Shown here in pieces: positions 1 through 10,987 of a stretch of DNA of 64,000 nt. Made by a program: the position numbers and the translations under genes. Source of the DNA: Calliopum simillimum (Eukaryota; Arthropoda; Insecta; Diptera; Lauxaniidae); the NCBI GenBank assembly GCA_951812925.1, contig OX638370.1, positions 2,504,001-2,568,000 on the forward strand, read 5' to 3'. The first letter of the stretch is position 1; every line of letters starts with the position of its first letter. The notes beneath the pieces were generated by a model. It did no database searches. It was not told the origin of the DNA and saw nothing but the letters and a program-made list of their open reading frames with translations.

Positions 1-966
1 GTGCCACGCCCTCTGGTGAGCATTGACAAAGTTCTAATTTAGCTCATTCTTCATTGTATGCTAATATCTAACACTATTCCAAGTTTCATTAAAATCGCTG
101 TAGCCGTTTTCAAGAAAAATATTTGGCACAGAAATAAGTACAAAGAAACAAAAAAACAAAAAAACAAACATACAATTTTAGCTCGTATAAGAAGAGAAGA
201 TTCGTCATAATTTAGTATCAATTTAAAAAAAAACTATCATTAATTGTTTTATAACAATAACACTGTTGAACACAAAATTTTGAATGAGATCTCTATAATA
301 TTTTTTAGCTAATTTAGAGTCACATATTTTAAATCTGGCAACAATTTTTCTCTATCAGGTCTATAATCGGATTAGTCCTTCCTTAAGTGCAGATAACAAT
401 ATTTTCAGACATGTGGCGTACATACAGGAAGTAGCATAGTAAATTAGTCAAAAAATAGTTATCAACAATTCATTAAAAATTTTTTTAACTCACTTTGTTG
501 GTAATTAATAATTACTCTGTGTTACGCGTAACTGTTTTATAACGTTTTCAACTTTATAACGAGGAAATGCAGAAATTTCTAATCGAAAATTGCAATATTA
601 AAGTTTATTGACATCACTTATTGTTTATATTGTAATAAATCTTTAAAGGGCAAAATTAACCAGCTATTGACTATAATACACCCATGTAATGAAATTAATG
701 CTTGCTCAGACTATTTCGTGCATATGTGATAATTATTATCATATTAACTAAATTGCATCGTAAATTTTTGCAACAATGATATTTTGCTAAACAAAAAATT
801 AAAGTTTTACTACTTCTAATTAGCAGGCAACATCATGTTATTAGACAATTACGAATAAAAAGATTTTCAACCATACGGGCATTAGACCGGGTCGAAATTT
901 AAATTCATCCCGATACCGACTCAAACGTTAGAGGGACTCTTAAAAACGATATATGCAACATTTTTT
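1..966. other. Gene-free AT-rich DNA with old dispersed repeats
   Basis: No open frame or splice structure is convincing. The first ~14 bases resemble the end of an INE-1 monomer (GTGCCACGCCCTCT). Positions 225-375 share a diverged ~150-bp repeat with 6525-6675 (both hold 'gagatct/cgata' then 'atctggcaac' and 'tctatcagg'). Positions 880-960 share another repeat with about 50105-50195 (both read 'gtcgaaattta' then 'cattcatcccga'-like text and 'ctcttaaaaacgatat'). These are seen by eye; their families are unknown to me. Confidence 0.5.
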
Positions 967-2641
967 ATACCCTACACTAGTGATGAGCAAAATTAGCCTT
1001 GGTCTTGCGTCTTGTTCTTTGTCTTGGTAATTTTGAGACCATAGCAGTCTTGGTCTTGGTCTTGCTCACAATAATCGTCAAGACCAAGACTGCTTTTCAG
1101 TCTTGGTAATTTATAGTTAAAAGGTATTTCACGCCCGTTTCGAAGGTAAAATCATCTCTCAATACCTCCAGAAATTTTTTCAACACCGAGACCATGACCG
1201 AGACCAAGACTTAATGAGCAAGATCAAGGCCAAGACCAAGACTCAATATCAAAACTAAGACCAAGACTCAAAGTGCAAGTGCTCATCTCTACCCTACACC
1301 GAGGGTATATTCACTTTGTCCTTCCGTTTGTAGCGCAGAAAAGGAGTCATGGCAGATAAAAAAAAGTATATATATTCGTGATCAGCGTCACCTCCTGAAC
1401 AATATGCCCGGCTGGCTGTGTGGCTGGCTGTGTGTGGAAATACATTTTATGGGAAAACTGAGCAAGATAATTCAATGAAATTTGGTACACTGTCTGCGTC
1501 GTCAAAGTTAGCTCGTGGGATTGAAAATGAGTGAAATCGGTCAACAGACACGCCTACCGCCTATATTTAGAATATGTTTAAAATGCAGTATTAAGAGCAT
1601 TATTTGCGATAAAGGAAGGAAAATACACATAACTGTGGGAAGGGAGCCAGACGGACACCGGTTACGAAGCGGACGGGTAACAGTTGCTTAACAGCCGACA
1701 TAAGTAAAACCTAACAGAAATCTGGCAGCACATACGAAATAAATGAGACTCTAAAAAATACGGACGATGATGATTTTGAAAAAGACGAACGGACAGTTGC
1801 ATATTAGAGTTGACGAAGAGCAGTTGAAAAAGACAGTTGTCGTGAAAATAAGAATTAAAGTTGTGCGAAAGTAAAAAGACAGAAAATAGATTTGAAATAA
1901 TAATTAGAAGAAAAGAATACAAAAACTAAAGTTGAATAAAAGAAATAATAATAAACATTGTAAAATAAAATAATAAACAAAACTGAAGAGAAACCTGTAA
2001 ATAAAACTAAAATTAAACATTGAAGTGCCGTGGCTTTTATTTAAAAAAGAAGAGAATGCCTACATAACTGCTAGAGATAGTAAACACAAGCTCTGAACAA
2101 AAACTAGGTGTATTCGGACAAGACGGCGAGGCACCTCCCGTACAAGGAAATGCTTCAAACTGCTATACTGAAAGCGTTATTTGAGATAATTCAACCAAAT
2201 TTTATTAAAACACTAAAAACAGTAAAAACAGGCTGAGCAAAAACTAGGAGAATTCGGACTAGAGGGCACGGCACCTCCCATATAAGCAAAAGTTTTAAAA
2301 TGTTATACTCAAAGCGTTTTTAAAGGTAATCTAACAAAATTTCACTCAAACACTTTAAACATTAATTGCAAGCCCTGAGCAAAAACTAGGCGAACTCTGA
2401 AAAGAGGGCGTGGCACCTCCCATATAAACAAAAGTTTCAAAAAGTTGTACTGTAGGCATTTTTTAAGATAATGAAACCAAATTTTGTGCAGATACTTGTA
2501 ATGGTTAGTGCAAAATCTAAGCAAAACTAAAGTGAATTCAGTCAAGAAGGTGTGGCACCTCCCATACAAGCAAAACTTTCGAAATACTGCAGAATAGGGC
2601 ATATTATTTTTGAGCTAGGCCAAAGGTAACACCCTTACTAG
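967..2641 (+). mobile_element. INE-1/DINE-1-like nonautonomous Helitron relative, copy 1
   Basis: The element opens with ATACCCTACAC, the fly INE-1-type 5' end, then a body with the typical 'cactttgtccttccgttt', 'tatatattcgtgatcagcgtc' and CTGGCTGTG-repeat segments. It carries four tandem monomers marked by GGCACCTCCC at about 2131, 2271, 2413 and 2555, a spacing of 140-142 bp. It ends with a GGCCAAAGGTAACACCCTTA stretch and CTAG followed by T, as Helitron-type ends do. Known: INE-1/DINE-1 elements do not encode transposition proteins. The 5' end is split by a hAT MITE (978-1291). No coding capacity is seen. The identification rests on recalled similarity to Drosophila INE-1; the exact subfamily is unknown. 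Confidence 0.82.
978..1291. mobile_element. hAT-type MITE inserted in INE-1 copy 1
   Basis: This 314-bp insert has 12-bp terminal inverted repeats (TAGTGATGAGCA and TGCTCATCTCTA, one mismatch) of the hAT type. It is flanked by an exact 8-bp duplication, CCCTACAC, at 970-977 and 1292-1299, as expected for hAT transposition. Removing the insert and one duplicate restores a normal INE-1 5' end. The interior is built from many CTTGGT/ACCAAG words: left half mostly TCTTGGTCTTG, right half mostly GACCAAGAC, so it folds into several overlapping hairpins. It has no coding capacity. Confidence 0.9.
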
Positions 2642-4730
2642 TTTAATTTTGTGACCAATTTCTTAATTGAATAATAATAACAATGTCATACCCTAAATTA
2701 AAACAATATAATTAGGTTTTTAATTGAATAACTAACTACAAATTTTCAACATCAACCATTATTTTCATTGAAACCGTGTTTTTAAGTGAAGCTAAATTAA
2801 TGATGGTAGTGGAAAATTTTGGCCATAACAATTGTTACCAACTCATAAATAAAAACAAACGTTTTTTTTTTTTAAAAAAAAGTTACGCCATTTAAAAATA
2901 GGATTAACCATATGTGGCCCTGTTTGTTAACATTAATGCAGAAAATATTAATTAAGTGATACTATACATTCTAGTTCCGGAACTCCACATTCTTATATTT
3001 AACATTTCCGCACAGACATCGGAAACAAAGTAGAACAAATTTAAAATATTTTAGGGAACAACCTTGTTGGCTGAAATTTGTCGGAAGTTATATTTATTGC
3101 AGACATTAAAGAAAACTAGTTTAAAACTTTTATAGAGAAACAAAAATCCATAAATGTTAAGTAAATTGTTTTTCCATCACTCAAAGTCAATAACAAATCA
3201 TAAGCGTTTGTAAATTACTTTTACATTGTAAATCTTAATATCGATGACTGTAATGTGGCATTAATGAATGGCATGCTGAAATGAACTATTTGAAATAATT
3301 TATGCAGTTAGTGTTATTTTCATCTGAAATAAGTAAGTAGTCTAAGCCAACAATATAAGCAAAACATTCATATAATTAATTGTTTTATATAAAGGAAACT
3401 ATTTAACGAACGTCATACGCACCACATATGTATGTATGTATTAAGATCATGCTGCCAACAGGTGTGTTATGAAAAGAATTTAAATATTTTAAAAACAAAA
3501 TATCAACAGGTGATATTTACAACATTTCCTTTTAAGTGTATATTTTGTATCACGTTGCTTGCATTGGTATATTGAGAGCAGTAACTTTGTTCTGCAAATC
3601 TAACCTTTAGAAATTAACCCTTAATTGATGTTGTTTTACAAATTTCCCACATATCTCCATTAAATGTGTGTGTGCGTGTCTTACACGCAATACTGGCTCA
3701 CAATTTGTTAAATCGTAACGATTACAGCATTGATAACTAGTTTTTTGTTAGTGTTTTCAAGTTTTGTCCACATGTGATAGTTTTTCTTTTCCGACTGCAA
3801 CACATTTACTGCCGACCTTGACCATCATGTTTGGATAACTGCATAGGTGTTCGTTACGTTAACTTGTTAACAAAAACAAGTTAAGTGTAAGCCAAAGGAA
3901 GTGTTTAACTGGTGTAAAAAATTCTACTAAACACGCTATATCTAGTAAAAACTTCTACGTGTATCCGTATAACCGAAATGTATAGATTTTCGAAATAGCC
4001 AAAAAATATTGTTACATCATTCATAACTTAGCCCTATGCTGGGAGTTATAGGCAGAAAATGAATTAATAATTTGAATTATTTAAATGTTTAAACGTAAGC
4101 ACAGTAAGCAAGTTAAACCTAAAAATATTAAACAAACTCGTGTACTCCTATGTAACTGGTTTTATTGAGTCATCATAGCCATTGTTACGGACAGCGGCGC
4201 ATGCGCACAACGAAAAAGAATAAAAAAAAAACGTTGGCGCAAGTTTTCGCGTTACTATGCTGTTCCAGATAGAACCGAATTTCATGAGTTATAACTAGTG
4301 AAGGAGTTTCTTTTGTCTTAGCATAAATAAAATGCGCTACACTATATACAATAAGACTTACTGCGAATAATCTAACCTAAAAAGTTCTAGAATCATAATT
4401 TTTCGATATTTTAAACGATGTTTCAGAGAAAATAATGATATCCATATAATTCAAAGAAAGTTTTGGAGAAAAAGAATATCATATCAGATTTTATTAGATT
4501 TTTTTTTTTTTGGTATATTTATAAGTTTTTAGAACCCTGACGTAATAGATCGATTCTGTGGATAGTGATATTCTTACATCCCGTTACTTTTTTTTCCAGC
4601 TTTGTAGGTTAAATTAAAAAAGATACAAGCGCAAATTTTCGATTTTGTTATGACAAATATTTAAGATAATGAAGGCAAACTTTTCAATGAATATTCGTTG
4701 AAACCTAGACTGAGAAAAATTCGCGTCATT
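2642..4730. other. Gene-free AT-rich DNA
   Basis: About 2.1 kb with no supportable gene. It holds homopolymer runs, a GTATGTATGTAT run near 3427, and one NRF-1/EWG-like palindrome near 4197. I see no splice-flanked coding segment. Confidence 0.5.
4197..4206. promoter_or_regulatory. NRF-1/EWG-type palindrome GCGCATGCGC
   Basis: The 10-bp palindrome GCGCATGCGC matches the core of the NRF-1 consensus, which the fly homologue Erect wing also recognises. A second identical core lies at 6085-6094, and both are followed by ACAA. No promoter is visible beside either, so the two may be parts of one unrecognised repeat rather than working sites. Confidence 0.3.
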
Positions 4731-5478
4731 ATACCCTACACCCAGAATATATTCACTTTGTCCTTCCTTTTGTAACGCAGAAAAGGAGGAAAGGAAGATA
4801 TAGAGAAGTCTATATATTCCTGATCAGCGTCACCTCCTGAGTTGATATAGCTATGTCCATCTGTCTGGCTGGGTAAAAATACATGTTCTGGGAAAACTGA
4901 GCAAAATAGTTCAATAAAATTTGGTACACTGCTTTTGTCGTCGAAGTTACCTTGTGGGATTGAAAATGAGTGAAATTGGTCAGCGGACACGGTTACCGCC
5001 CATACAAAAAATATATTCAAAACGCAACTTTAGGATTATTTTTCACGACAATGCAACCGAAATACACATAAGTGATACGAATTATAAGCGCAAGCTCTGA
5101 AAGGAACTGGGATAGTTCGGACAAGAGAGCGTGGCACCTTCCATATAAGTAAAAGTTAAAAATGTTATACTGAAAGAGTTTTTTCAGATAATCGAATTAA
5201 ATTTCACTCAGACACTTAAAACTAAAAATGCAAGTTCTCAACAAAAACTGGGTGTAATCGAATAAGAGGGCGTGGTACCTCCCATATAATTAAAAGCATC
5301 AAAACGTTTTTGAGGTAATCAAATTAAATGTTACTCAGACACTAAGAACTTTAAATTCAAGCTCCGAGCAATATCTGGTTGAACTCGGACAAGAGGGCGT
5401 TGTACCTCCCATATATGAAAAATTTTCAAAATACTGCAGTGTAGGGTATTTAATGTTTGGCCAAGCCAAAGGTAATTA
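4731..5478 (+). mobile_element. INE-1/DINE-1-like element, copy 2
   Basis: It starts at ATACCCTACACCC and has the same body order as copy 1: 'cactttgtccttcc', 'tatatattcctgatcagcgtc', a CTGTCTGGCTGGG segment, then monomers marked near 5134, 5275 and 5402 (spacing 141 and 127). The 3' hairpin is well preserved: TTTGGC, CAA, GCCAAA at about 5456-5470. The CTAG terminus is lost; the sequence runs from GGTAATTAA into a T-tract and a family X repeat. Confidence 0.8.
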
Positions 5479-5678
5479 ATTTTTTTTTTTTTTTTTTTTT
5501 TGTTATTTGAACTTTACAGTTAGGTGGATATCATTTAAATTTTTTCCAAAACAAATTACTAGACTGTAAGGTCATTCGAAAATTCTAAATTGACTTTACA
5601 GTTCGGTAAAATTTACTTCAGTGGGGAAATAACATTTAATTTATTTATTATTATTACTATTTTTTTTTTCTCCGTGTA
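5479..5678 (+). repeat. Family X dispersed repeat, 3' part
   Basis: A T-tract is followed by TTTGAACTTTACAGTTAGG, then ACTAGACTGTAAGGTCA, AATTCTAAATTGACT and GTAAAATTTACTTCAGTGG, ending at TTTCTCCGTGTA. The same ordered segments recur at 7010-7165, 52745-53116 and 55255-55400. The CTCCGTGT end is the inverse of the ACACGGAGAAAAA that starts the 51678 copy, so the family appears bounded by inverted repeats. No coding capacity; class unknown. Confidence 0.6.
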
Positions 5679-6689
5679 CCGTGATAAATATCTTCAGTTT
5701 ATACAAATTAAATAATGAAAATTAACTCAGATTATTTTTTAATTGTTGACTGACTAAAGTAATGATGAACTTAAATGTATGGGAAATATTTGAAAATACG
5801 TGCAAAACTTCAATATTGAAATCAGCATGTAAATGGGAAATTTTGTCCCACAAAAAATCAAAAAACATAGAATTAATTAGAATGTAAAAACAATTTGTTA
5901 TATTTATGTGAAAAAAAAACACAATAATTAAAATAAAAAAAAAAAACTTTTCTTAATAAAAAAAAAACATTTTAAGAAATTATCTATATTGAAAGTATAC
6001 GTATCGGTTAACATGTACTCCTTAGTATATATACTTATATTTTAATATTGCATTGCTTTAGACAAAAAAGTATTCTTATCTGCCGCGCATGCGCACAAAG
6101 TAATGAGAATTTTTGTATTAAAATGAATATGGAATTAAGTAATAAAAAGCAACAAGTAGCTACTGCTAATAAAATAACAGTAGTCCAAAACTGCAAATTA
6201 AACTGAAAATGTATAAAAATAAATAGGGAACCAACCAAATTGGTCATCGATCACATTGTTAAGAAAACAAAGAAGAAGAACTTGTTACTTTTATGTGGCA
6301 AAATTAAAATAACACTTTCGGCTATTGGCACCTTGGAGTTAACGAGCCTTGAAGAAATTCACGTTTTTCATGGAAAGTGCTAATCAGTGCTAATTGTTGG
6401 CTTCTTTAATTGTTATGAAGTTTTATTACTAAACAGAAGCAATTTGCTAAGCAAATAATGACAAAGACAAAAAAAAAACAAAAATATAGCAGGTACACTA
6501 TTTTGAAACATACTTAGCTATTAAGAGCATAAATTGGAAGGTAACCCACAATCTATGAGACACTAAGCAACACAAAATACTGAATCAGATCTCGATAACG
6601 TTTTTTTATTTGGCTTAGAGTCGCTGATTCTGAATCTGGCAACTTCATTTTTCTATCAGGTTCGAGATCGCCACAAATGGATTGCCTGT
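5679..6689. other. Gene-free AT-rich DNA
   Basis: Holds the second GCGCATGCGC palindrome (6085-6094) and, at 6525-6675, a diverged copy of the ~150-bp repeat also present at 225-375. No gene is seen. Confidence 0.5.
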
Positions 6690-7167
6690 CACAATTTATA
6701 CTCCACTCGGATGGTAAAAAATTAAAGTAATTTAATTAACATTATATAACTATTTTGACTTTATATTTTTTGTGTTTGAACTTTTCAGTAAGGTAAATAC
6801 CACAAAAATAGATCACCTATTTGTCTTTAAAATTCTAGTAGAAATATTTATGTTTCGACAGACATATGCTTTATGTACAAATTTTATGCCTTTTCATCAT
6901 ATGGGCCAGTAGTGCAAAGGATATGTTTCTATCCATTACGCGGACGGAGCGCTGTTCAAATCATAGTGGTTAGTTCGTTTTTTTTTTTTTTTTTTTTTTG
7001 TTTTTTGCTTCCACCTTACAGTAAGGTAAATATCACATAAATTTCTTCAAAAAAGTACTAGACTGTAAGGTAAAAATTATTCAGTAGGAAGCTGTCACTT
7101 TTTTGACTTGAAATTCTGGTAAAATTTATCAGAAATAAAGTAGTACGTATTTATTTTCTCCACTTAC
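6690..7167 (+). repeat. Family X dispersed repeat, nearly full length
   Basis: The left part matches the 51697-51895 copy ('aaaaaattaaagtaatt', 'tttatgtttcgacagacat', 'catatgggccagta'). A tRNA-like promoter region follows at 6911-6960, then a long T-run, then the 3' part (CAGTAAGGTAAATATCAC, ACTAGACTGTAAGGT), ending near TTATTTTCTCCACTT. This copy shows the order of all three parts: left arm, tRNA-like box pair with T-run, right arm. Confidence 0.6.
6911..7001 (+). repeat. tRNA-like pol III box pair (SINE-type head) inside family X
   Basis: TAGTGCAAAGG fits the A-box pattern TRGYNNARNNG, and GTTCAAATC about 40 bp downstream fits the B-box pattern GWTCRANNC. A T-run of more than 20 follows closely, which would stop RNA polymerase III. 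It does not fold into a full tRNA, so a SINE-type remnant is more likely than a tRNA gene. Confidence 0.45.
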
Positions 7168-8022
7168 TTACTAATAAACTGCATTTATTGAGGGCAGGTA
7201 TATTAAATTAAATATAAAAAAACAAAAATTATAAGGACTACTACCTGTATATTAAGATAAAAATAATCATTGAATTACTGGCTAAAAAAACTCTAATCAG
7301 AGATGTCAAAGTCACAATTAAAAATTGAGATAAAGTTATATGACTGCGTCGGTATGATTAGATAAAATCGACAGGTAAGGTGATTTTTTTCTAAAAAAAG
7401 AATAAAATATTTTCACACATATTTCCAGTCAAGTTTAACTCAAAATTATTTTTTTAAACTTAATTAACGTCGAAAATTTAGTATTAAATGAATTGTTTAC
7501 ATATACGTATTATTAATTTATGTTATGAGTGGTATTTAAATAAATGTTGCCATATGAAACTTTTATATGCAGTCAGATGTGTAGCATTCCAGAAAGTTTT
7601 TACTGAGTTCCCTAAACTCGAATTTGGTAAGAACGGACTGTCTGCCGTGTGTTCAATTTACCAACAAGAACAACATTTTAGAAAGCGAGACTCGAGTGTT
7701 TTGACAAACTTAATAAGATCTAATGCGTCACCGAAAATTGGCTAAGCATAATATTTTAGATTACTTCAATTACTTTCAACTGCGCATTTCATCTCAGGTA
7801 TTATGACCTCTTTCTTATGAACCAAAAATCTTAAATAGCAGCAATTATATTATATGAATTTTTTTTATGCTTCAAAATTCCTTAAATTTGCTGCTCTGAA
7901 CGTGAAAAGCTCCTCAATTTTGACAAATTTTTATTTATTTTCCAAGTAGCACTCATACAAAATTTGTTTTTTATTTTGAAATTAATTTTCATAAAATCCA
8001 ATGCCTTGGTCTTTTAACTTAC
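7168..8022. other. Gene-free DNA, probably first intron of a leftward gene
   Basis: No coding exon is visible. It lies directly downstream (minus strand) of the consensus donor at 8022, so it should be the start of a long intron if the first-exon model at 8023-8542 is right. The open frame at 7488-7745 has no fly-protein look and no splice support. Confidence 0.4.
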
Positions 8023-8542
8023 CTCTTAGCCAATAATGTCGGCAGCAGCAGCGACAACAATGGTAGCGTTACCAAAATGCAAAAATATTCAGGTAGAAGC
8101 AGCTTAAATCACGGAAACCAGCTGGAGCCACTTTTAACCGCTTACTTTTATGAAAAAATAAAAATCGAAAAAGTTTGGCGAATAAAAAAAAAAAAAAATA
8201 AGGTCTTTGTTGTTAAATTGATTGTTGTTTTTGTTGTTAAGTCTGCAACGTAAATGTTAACACTACAAGAAATCTTTTTATAACACAACAAAAAAAAAAA
8301 CCAAATGTCAAAAAACTTTTAATTATCTGCTTATTTTTTTAAATTACAAAATTTGTTTCAAATTTTATCACAGCACAAATTTTAATTTTTGATTATAATT
8401 TTTTTAATTCACAAAACAAATCACTTTTATCAATTAATTGCTGAATTTTTAAATTTCCGTTAATAAGTACGGTCTTATGCTGCCAGCTTTCATGCCACGT
8501 TTTAACCACGCGTCCAATGTGGTCGAAGTGCAAAAGTTAACT
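8023..8542 (-). other. Inferred 5' noncoding exon of a gene beyond the left edge
   Basis: On the minus strand the 520 nt from the Inr at 8542 form an A-rich leader typical of fly 5' UTRs and end in a near-perfect donor, CTAAGAG|GTAAGT (GT at 8022-8021). The last ~70 nt are GC-richer, with CTGCTGCTGCC. None of the frames stays open through the end of the exon from an ATG, so it is called noncoding. The gene body would lie left of the window. This is inference from signals; a transcript would be decisive. Confidence 0.5.
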
Positions 8543-8576
8543 GAGCCGCACTTCGTAGCGTTGAGGGCTTTTTATT
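8539..8576 (-). promoter_or_regulatory. Putative core promoter: TATA-like + Inr
   Basis: On the minus strand AATAAAAAG (8576-8568) precedes CTCAGTTAA, whose TCAGTT (8544-8539) fits the fly initiator TCAKTY. The spacing is about 33 bp from the TATA-like box to the start-site A at 8542. A GAGAGAGAGAGA tract lies upstream at 8715-8730, a GAGA-factor-type context. Confidence 0.45.
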
Positions 8577-8828
8577 TAAACAAAAAAGGTTTCTACCAAC
8601 ACTTGTTATTCGCGAGCGCAACAATGGTTAACCCATTTTTAACACAGTTAAAAACAACACATTTTAACTTTGCATTTGAATGTTTGTTCGTTGGCAACGC
8701 TTTGCAGCATTAGAAAGAGAGAGAGAGAGCGATAGTGAGAAACACAGTTGCGCCGGTTGCCGACACAACACATGGGTGTGCGCACTGCCGGCAAGGCAGT
8801 GTAAAAGCAGTGCAGCGCGCAGTCTTAC

Positions 8829-9060
8829 CTACCGATCATTATTTGGGAATACAAATTTTAAACCTTCAACAACACTGCTTTTTTCTGTCGAGCTTTTATT
8901 CAATAAAGCTTTGCACAAATGTACAGAGCTTTTTGAACTTTCAAGCTTTTAGCTGCTGTTACAGTCTAAAAGATCGTTCAACAACATTGCTGTTAGTTGA
9001 AATTTAGACAAACGAAAGACAAGCCGTTCCATAACAGGTTCCATAAGGTAACACTAGGCA
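8829..9060 (-). other. Possible alternative first exon with donor
   Basis: On the minus strand CGGTAG|GTAAGACTG gives a good donor with GT at 8828-8827. The ~230 nt before it read like a leader rich in AACAGCAGC and AAAGCTTG words. No clear TATA or TCAGT initiator was found upstream, so the start is unknown. It would belong to the same leftward gene as the 8023-8542 exon. Confidence 0.25.
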
Positions 9061-9257
9061 GCAGCCTAGTGAAATGAATACAGTTCCACTCCAAAATCTA
9101 TGCTTCAATTTGGTACACAAACCGTTTATACTTGTTCGTATAAAATGTATACACATAAAGTTTTAAAACAATTTAAACTATTTTGGTTTAAATTTTATAG
9201 TATCACCATGTAAAAATCTTTCATGCATTTTTTATATAAAATTTATATAGAAATTCA

Positions 9258-9748
9258 GGTGCCGTGACATAATCCCCACGGACATAATCCCCATTCACGA
9301 TATGGGGATTATGTCCGCAAGTAATTCGGACATAATCCCCATTTTTTCAATGGGGATTATGTCCGCAAGTGTTTCGGACATAATCCCCAGGAAAAAACGG
9401 ACATAGTCCCCATAACGGCCGCGAATCAGTCTTTAATATATCCAACACCTAGCCACAGTAATTTTTCATAAGAGTAGGGGTAAGTGGGCGGCCTGCGGCC
9501 GCAGCTCAGGATTTAAAACTCCCAAAAATCCAACACCGGCTTCGCGGCGGCCTTCGGCCGCGTATCAGTCCATAACATCCAACACTATATAAATTTTTTA
9601 AATGGATTATTGCAAAAATTTTGTTCAATCTTAATTAAATTTTTCATAATCCCCATGGCCAAAATGGGGATTATGACCGAAAAATTTTCGGACATAGTCC
9701 CCATTTACGAAATGGGGATTATGTCCGTTGGGATTATGTCCGGTAACC
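9258..9748. mobile_element. Mutator-type (MULE) MITE, copy 1
   Basis: 491 bp flanked by an exact 9-bp duplication, AGAAATTCA (9249-9257 and 9749-9757); 9-bp duplications are the hallmark of Mutator-like elements. The ends are GGTGCCGTGACATAATCCCC and the inverse of GGTTACCGGACATAATCCCA. The word GGACATAATCCCCA recurs about 12 times, in both orientations, so each end is a string of mutually complementary subrepeats. The middle is unusually GC-rich, with GCGGCCTGCGGCCGC and CGGCGGCCTTCGGCCGC. No transposase is encoded. A shorter relative lies at 32411-32681. Confidence 0.85.
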
Positions 9749-9927
9749 AGAAATTCATAAAAAAGTATTTTAAACCATATTATATAAAATTAATATTATG
9801 CCCATATAAACCAATCTACTTACGCAGAATAAATTACATAATAAAAAAATATCATTCAACTTCCAATAATTATATATATTAATTTTAAGAGAAACAAATT
9901 TCATAACTTAAAATATTCTCAATTACA

Positions 9928-10320
9928 TATATGAAGCACTCCATGCCGAGTGTACCAGCTCAAAATTTTCTTTTCTCCGATTTCGCTCAAATTTGGCAAT
10001 ATGGTAGATCTTAGTGAAAAAAATTTTTTTCCATCAAGAAATATTTTTTTTATAAAAAGAACACTTCTAAATGAATAGAACCAGTAACTTAGATTTATCA
10101 ATTTATAAACTTTAGTGTAAGCTATAAATTTTTAAAAAACACCCTTTTCATGAAAATGACTAAAAACGCCAACTTCAACACCCTGTATTTTGACACCAAA
10201 TGATACTAGGACCAAATCCTCCCGGCTTATTATTCTTGCACACCGGATCTACCATATTGCCAAATTTGAGCGAAATCGGAGAAAAAATTTTGAGCTGGTA
10301 CACTTGAAGTGCTTCATATA
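9928..10320. repeat. Inverted-repeat MITE-like element (~80-bp arms)
   Basis: The left arm (about 9928-10010) and right arm (about 10243-10320) are inverse copies: both read TATATGAAGCAC, GTGTACCAGCTCAAAATTT, TCCGATTTCGCTCAAATTTG, GGCAATATGGTAGATC. They differ mainly by a ~7-nt gap. The loop is about 230 bp. No clear target duplication was found, and no coding capacity. Confidence 0.75.
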
Positions 10321-10792
10321 CATTACAGCGGATCAAATTGTTCGAAGCTAAAGTTTTTGACCTGGTAACATCCAGTTTCGAATTCTACCTCAAATTTTAA
10401 GTTAAAAACTGCTAACGACCATATATGTGCGGTGAATTTCGAGACACCTTAAAATCGTTTGAAGTTTTGAGTGTTTTTTTCTATTGCGAGATTGTCTATG
10501 AAAATTTAGATATTCCGAACAATTTGTTGCAGTACAATGATTTTGGCTTCGTTGTGAAGGTGTTGTTGCGTTTTATCAACCTATGAAAAACGTCATCCGG
10601 TTCAAAAGTTATGACCTTTTGAATGAAGATACATGAAAAATTTATTCTAAATGTATAAGAAAAAAAAATTAACTTTTAAATTGTTTTATAGTGCATAAAA
10701 ATACCATTCTTACGAGGGTCTACTCATTACGATACGGCTAGCTATTCCAAAGTTATGATCTTTTGAATGAAAGCAGATTCTGAATTTAGGGT
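10321..10792. other. Gene-free DNA
   Basis: No gene seen. It contains repeat-like text ('gttatgacctttt' near 10608 and 'gttatgatctttt' near 10752) suggesting an old tandem or dispersed repeat. Confidence 0.4.
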
Positions 10793-10987
10793 ATGAACAA
10801 ACGAAATATTTGTTCTGTTAATTTAGGACCAACGAGAGAATGGCTAAGCCCGAAATATACAATAGGAACTGTCCAACATAGAGGTTGTAGAATCATGGTC
10901 TGGGGGGTCTTCTCTGCGCAAGGAATCGGTCCAATTCAAAGTGCTGAAGGCATAATGAAGTCTAATGATTATAATGATCAGGAATAG
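10793..10987 (+). pseudogene. Tc1-like transposase fragment
   Basis: The translation runs through PKYTIGTVQHRG and RIMVWGVFSAQGIGP followed by EGIM. This matches the family signature 'L-P-K-Y-T-I-x-T-V-K-H-G-G-G-x-x-M-V-W-G-x-F-S' just after the first half of the Tc1 catalytic core. Only ~50 residues remain, out of about 340 in a full transposase. The first catalytic Asp and the DDE remainder are missing, and nothing convincing precedes or follows. It is a dead relic. Confidence 0.75.

Noticed and set aside
2131..2570. Regularly spaced repeats resembling a CRISPR array
   Set aside because: Units are ~141-bp diverged tandem monomers within an INE-1 element in eukaryotic DNA, without spacer/repeat structure.
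8477..9007. Three overlapping plus-strand frames of 78-90 codons
   Set aside because: No domain and no start context; the region is better explained by minus-strand promoter, leader and donor signals.
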